Of a stretch of DNA of 64,000 nucleotides, positions 62,868-64,000 are shown in pieces. Origin of the DNA: Lepus europaeus. Its lineage: Eukaryota > Chordata > Mammalia > Lagomorpha > Leporidae. The notes beneath the pieces were generated by a model. That model had not been told where the DNA came from and did not search any database. It worked only from the letters and a program-made list of their open reading frames with translations. How positions within the stretch are numbered: position 1 is the first letter of the stretch; the number at the start of each line of letters is the position of its first letter. Position numbers and translations under genes: made by a program. The stretch lies in NCBI RefSeq assembly GCF_033115175.1, contig NC_084839.1, forward strand, positions 35,511,501-35,575,500, written 5' to 3'.

Positions 62868-63184
62868 TAAAAAGATTTATTTATTTATTTGAAAGTCAGA
62901 GTTAGAGAGAAGGAGAGACAGAGAGAGATCTTCCTTCCACTGGTTCATTCCACAGATGGCTGCAATGGCCAGGGCTGTGCCAGGCTAAAGTCAGGAATCG
63001 GGAGCTTTTTCTGGGTCTCCTACGTGGGTGTAGGGACCCAAGCACTTGGGCAATCCTCTGCTGCTTTTCCCAGGCAGCAGGGAGCTTGACAGGAAGTGGA
63101 GCAGCTGGGACTTGAACTGGCACCTCTATAGGCTACCGGAGTCACAGGCGGCAGCTTAACTCTCCACTCCACACTGCTGACATT
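62868..63184 (-). repeat. CSINE
   Basis: AAAGATTTATTTATTTATTTG to a degenerate head CTCCACTCCACACTGCTGAC. Confidence 0.83.
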
Positions 63185-63189
63185 GTCAA

Positions 63190-63424
63190 TTTTTTTTTTT
63201 TATTTGAAACACAGAATCACAGAGAAGCCAAAGCCTCCTCTGGGTCTCTCATGTGGGTGCAAGGGCTCATGCACTTGGGACAATTGCTGCTGCTTTCCCA
63301 GGCGCACTGGTGGGGAGCAGGATTGGAAGTGGGGCAGCTGGGATCTGGGACTCAAACCAATGTGGTTATGAGGTGCCAGCACTGAAGGTGGCAGCTTAAT
63401 CCATTACACACAATGCTGGACCCA
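63190..63424 (-). repeat. CSINE, internally deleted
   Basis: TTTATTTGAAACACAGAATC jumps straight to AGCCAAAGCCTCCTCTGGG. About 80 bases of the body are missing. Confidence 0.78.
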
Positions 63425-63449
63425 GGGTTTTTTCCTTTTTTTTTTCTTT

Positions 63450-63676
63450 TTAAAAGATTTATTTATTTGAGAGGCAGAGTTACAGAGAGAGAGAGAGAGA
63501 GAGAGATCTTCTATCCCCTGGTTTATTCCCAAAATGGCCACCATGGCTAGAGCAAGGTTGGTTCCAAACCAGGAACCAGGTCTCCCATGTGGGTGTAGGG
63601 GCCCAAGTATTTGGGCCATTTTCCACTGCCTTCCCAGGAGCATTAGCAGGGAGGTGGATAGGGAGCTGAGCAGCCT
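63450..63676 (-). repeat. CSINE, head truncated
   Basis: AAAGATTTATTTATTTGAGAG to GCATTAGCAGGGAGGTGG. The tRNA-like head is missing. Confidence 0.83.
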
Positions 63677-63714
63677 CTCAAATATGATGAAAAAAAAAAA
63701 AGCATTTTAAAAAC

Positions 63715-64000
63715 TGAAAGAAAACAATTCTATTCATGATAACATAAAAAAGAATGGAATAGATTTAATAAGCTAAGGCTTGGATGTTGAGCATTACAAA
63801 ACATCACTGAGAGAAATTAAAGAAGAGAAAAGGAGAAAAGTACCATATTCATGGATTGGAAAACTCAAGATGTCAGTTCTCCAAAAATGCATCTATAGAT
63901 TAGATTCATCCTTATGAAAAGCCCAACAGGCTTTATTTAGGGGTAGGAATTGATAAGATGAACCCAAGATTTATATGGAAATGCACGGAATTCTGAGTAG
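63715..64000 (+). mobile_element. Old L1 ORF2 fragment running off the window
   Basis: TTCTATTCATGATAACAT, GAGAGAAATTAAAGAAGAGA, CATATTCATGGATTGGAAAA and ATTTATATGGAAATGCACGG follow the L1 ORF2 order (..REIKE..FHVHGL..). Stops break the frame. Confidence 0.65.

Overview
This is a piece of a mammalian nuclear genome, almost certainly a lagomorph and most likely European rabbit. The evidence is about 65 copies of the lagomorph-specific, tRNA-derived C repeat (CSINE), plus a rabbit-type LINE-1 3' end. Together the CSINEs cover roughly a third of the window. I see no bacterial, plasmid, phage or CRISPR features.

The only protein-coding gene I can support is CDKL4 (cyclin-dependent kinase-like 4), on the minus strand from 56622 (ATG) to 18037 (stop). 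Nine coding exons could be placed to the base. All have GT/AG splice sites and compatible phases, and together they encode an uninterrupted 342-residue kinase. It has the glycine loop, Lys33, Glu51, HRD, DFG, the CDKL/MAPK-like T-D-Y activation motif and APE. Intron 3 is the largest at about 11.4 kb. Reading past the weak exon 8 donor gives a second possible C-terminus, 315 residues in total, with an AATAAA downstream.

Layout: 1-18036 lies 3' of the gene. It is rich in CSINEs up to 12.5 kb, followed by a SINE-poor block from 12.5 to 19.4 kb that contains the last exon. From 18037 to 56622 is CDKL4. Its introns hold CSINEs, MER5A-like DNA transposon relics, MaLR-like LTR pieces, an L2 fragment, several old L1 fragments and one better preserved 5'-truncated L1 (about 35970-38127). 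From 56623 to 64000 is upstream flank with dense CSINEs and an old L1 fragment at the right edge. From human gene order, MAP4K3 would be expected further right and SOS1 further left, but no exon of either is visible.

Most other open frames over 60 codons are translations of CSINE or LINE sequence. The points most worth a second look are a tandem CSINE dimer sharing one target-site duplication, the alternative end of exon 8, a perfect CTCF-core match in intron 1, a duplicated segment in the L1 3' region, and an antisense CSINE poly(T) tract close to the exon 3 donor. I found no undescribed biological system.
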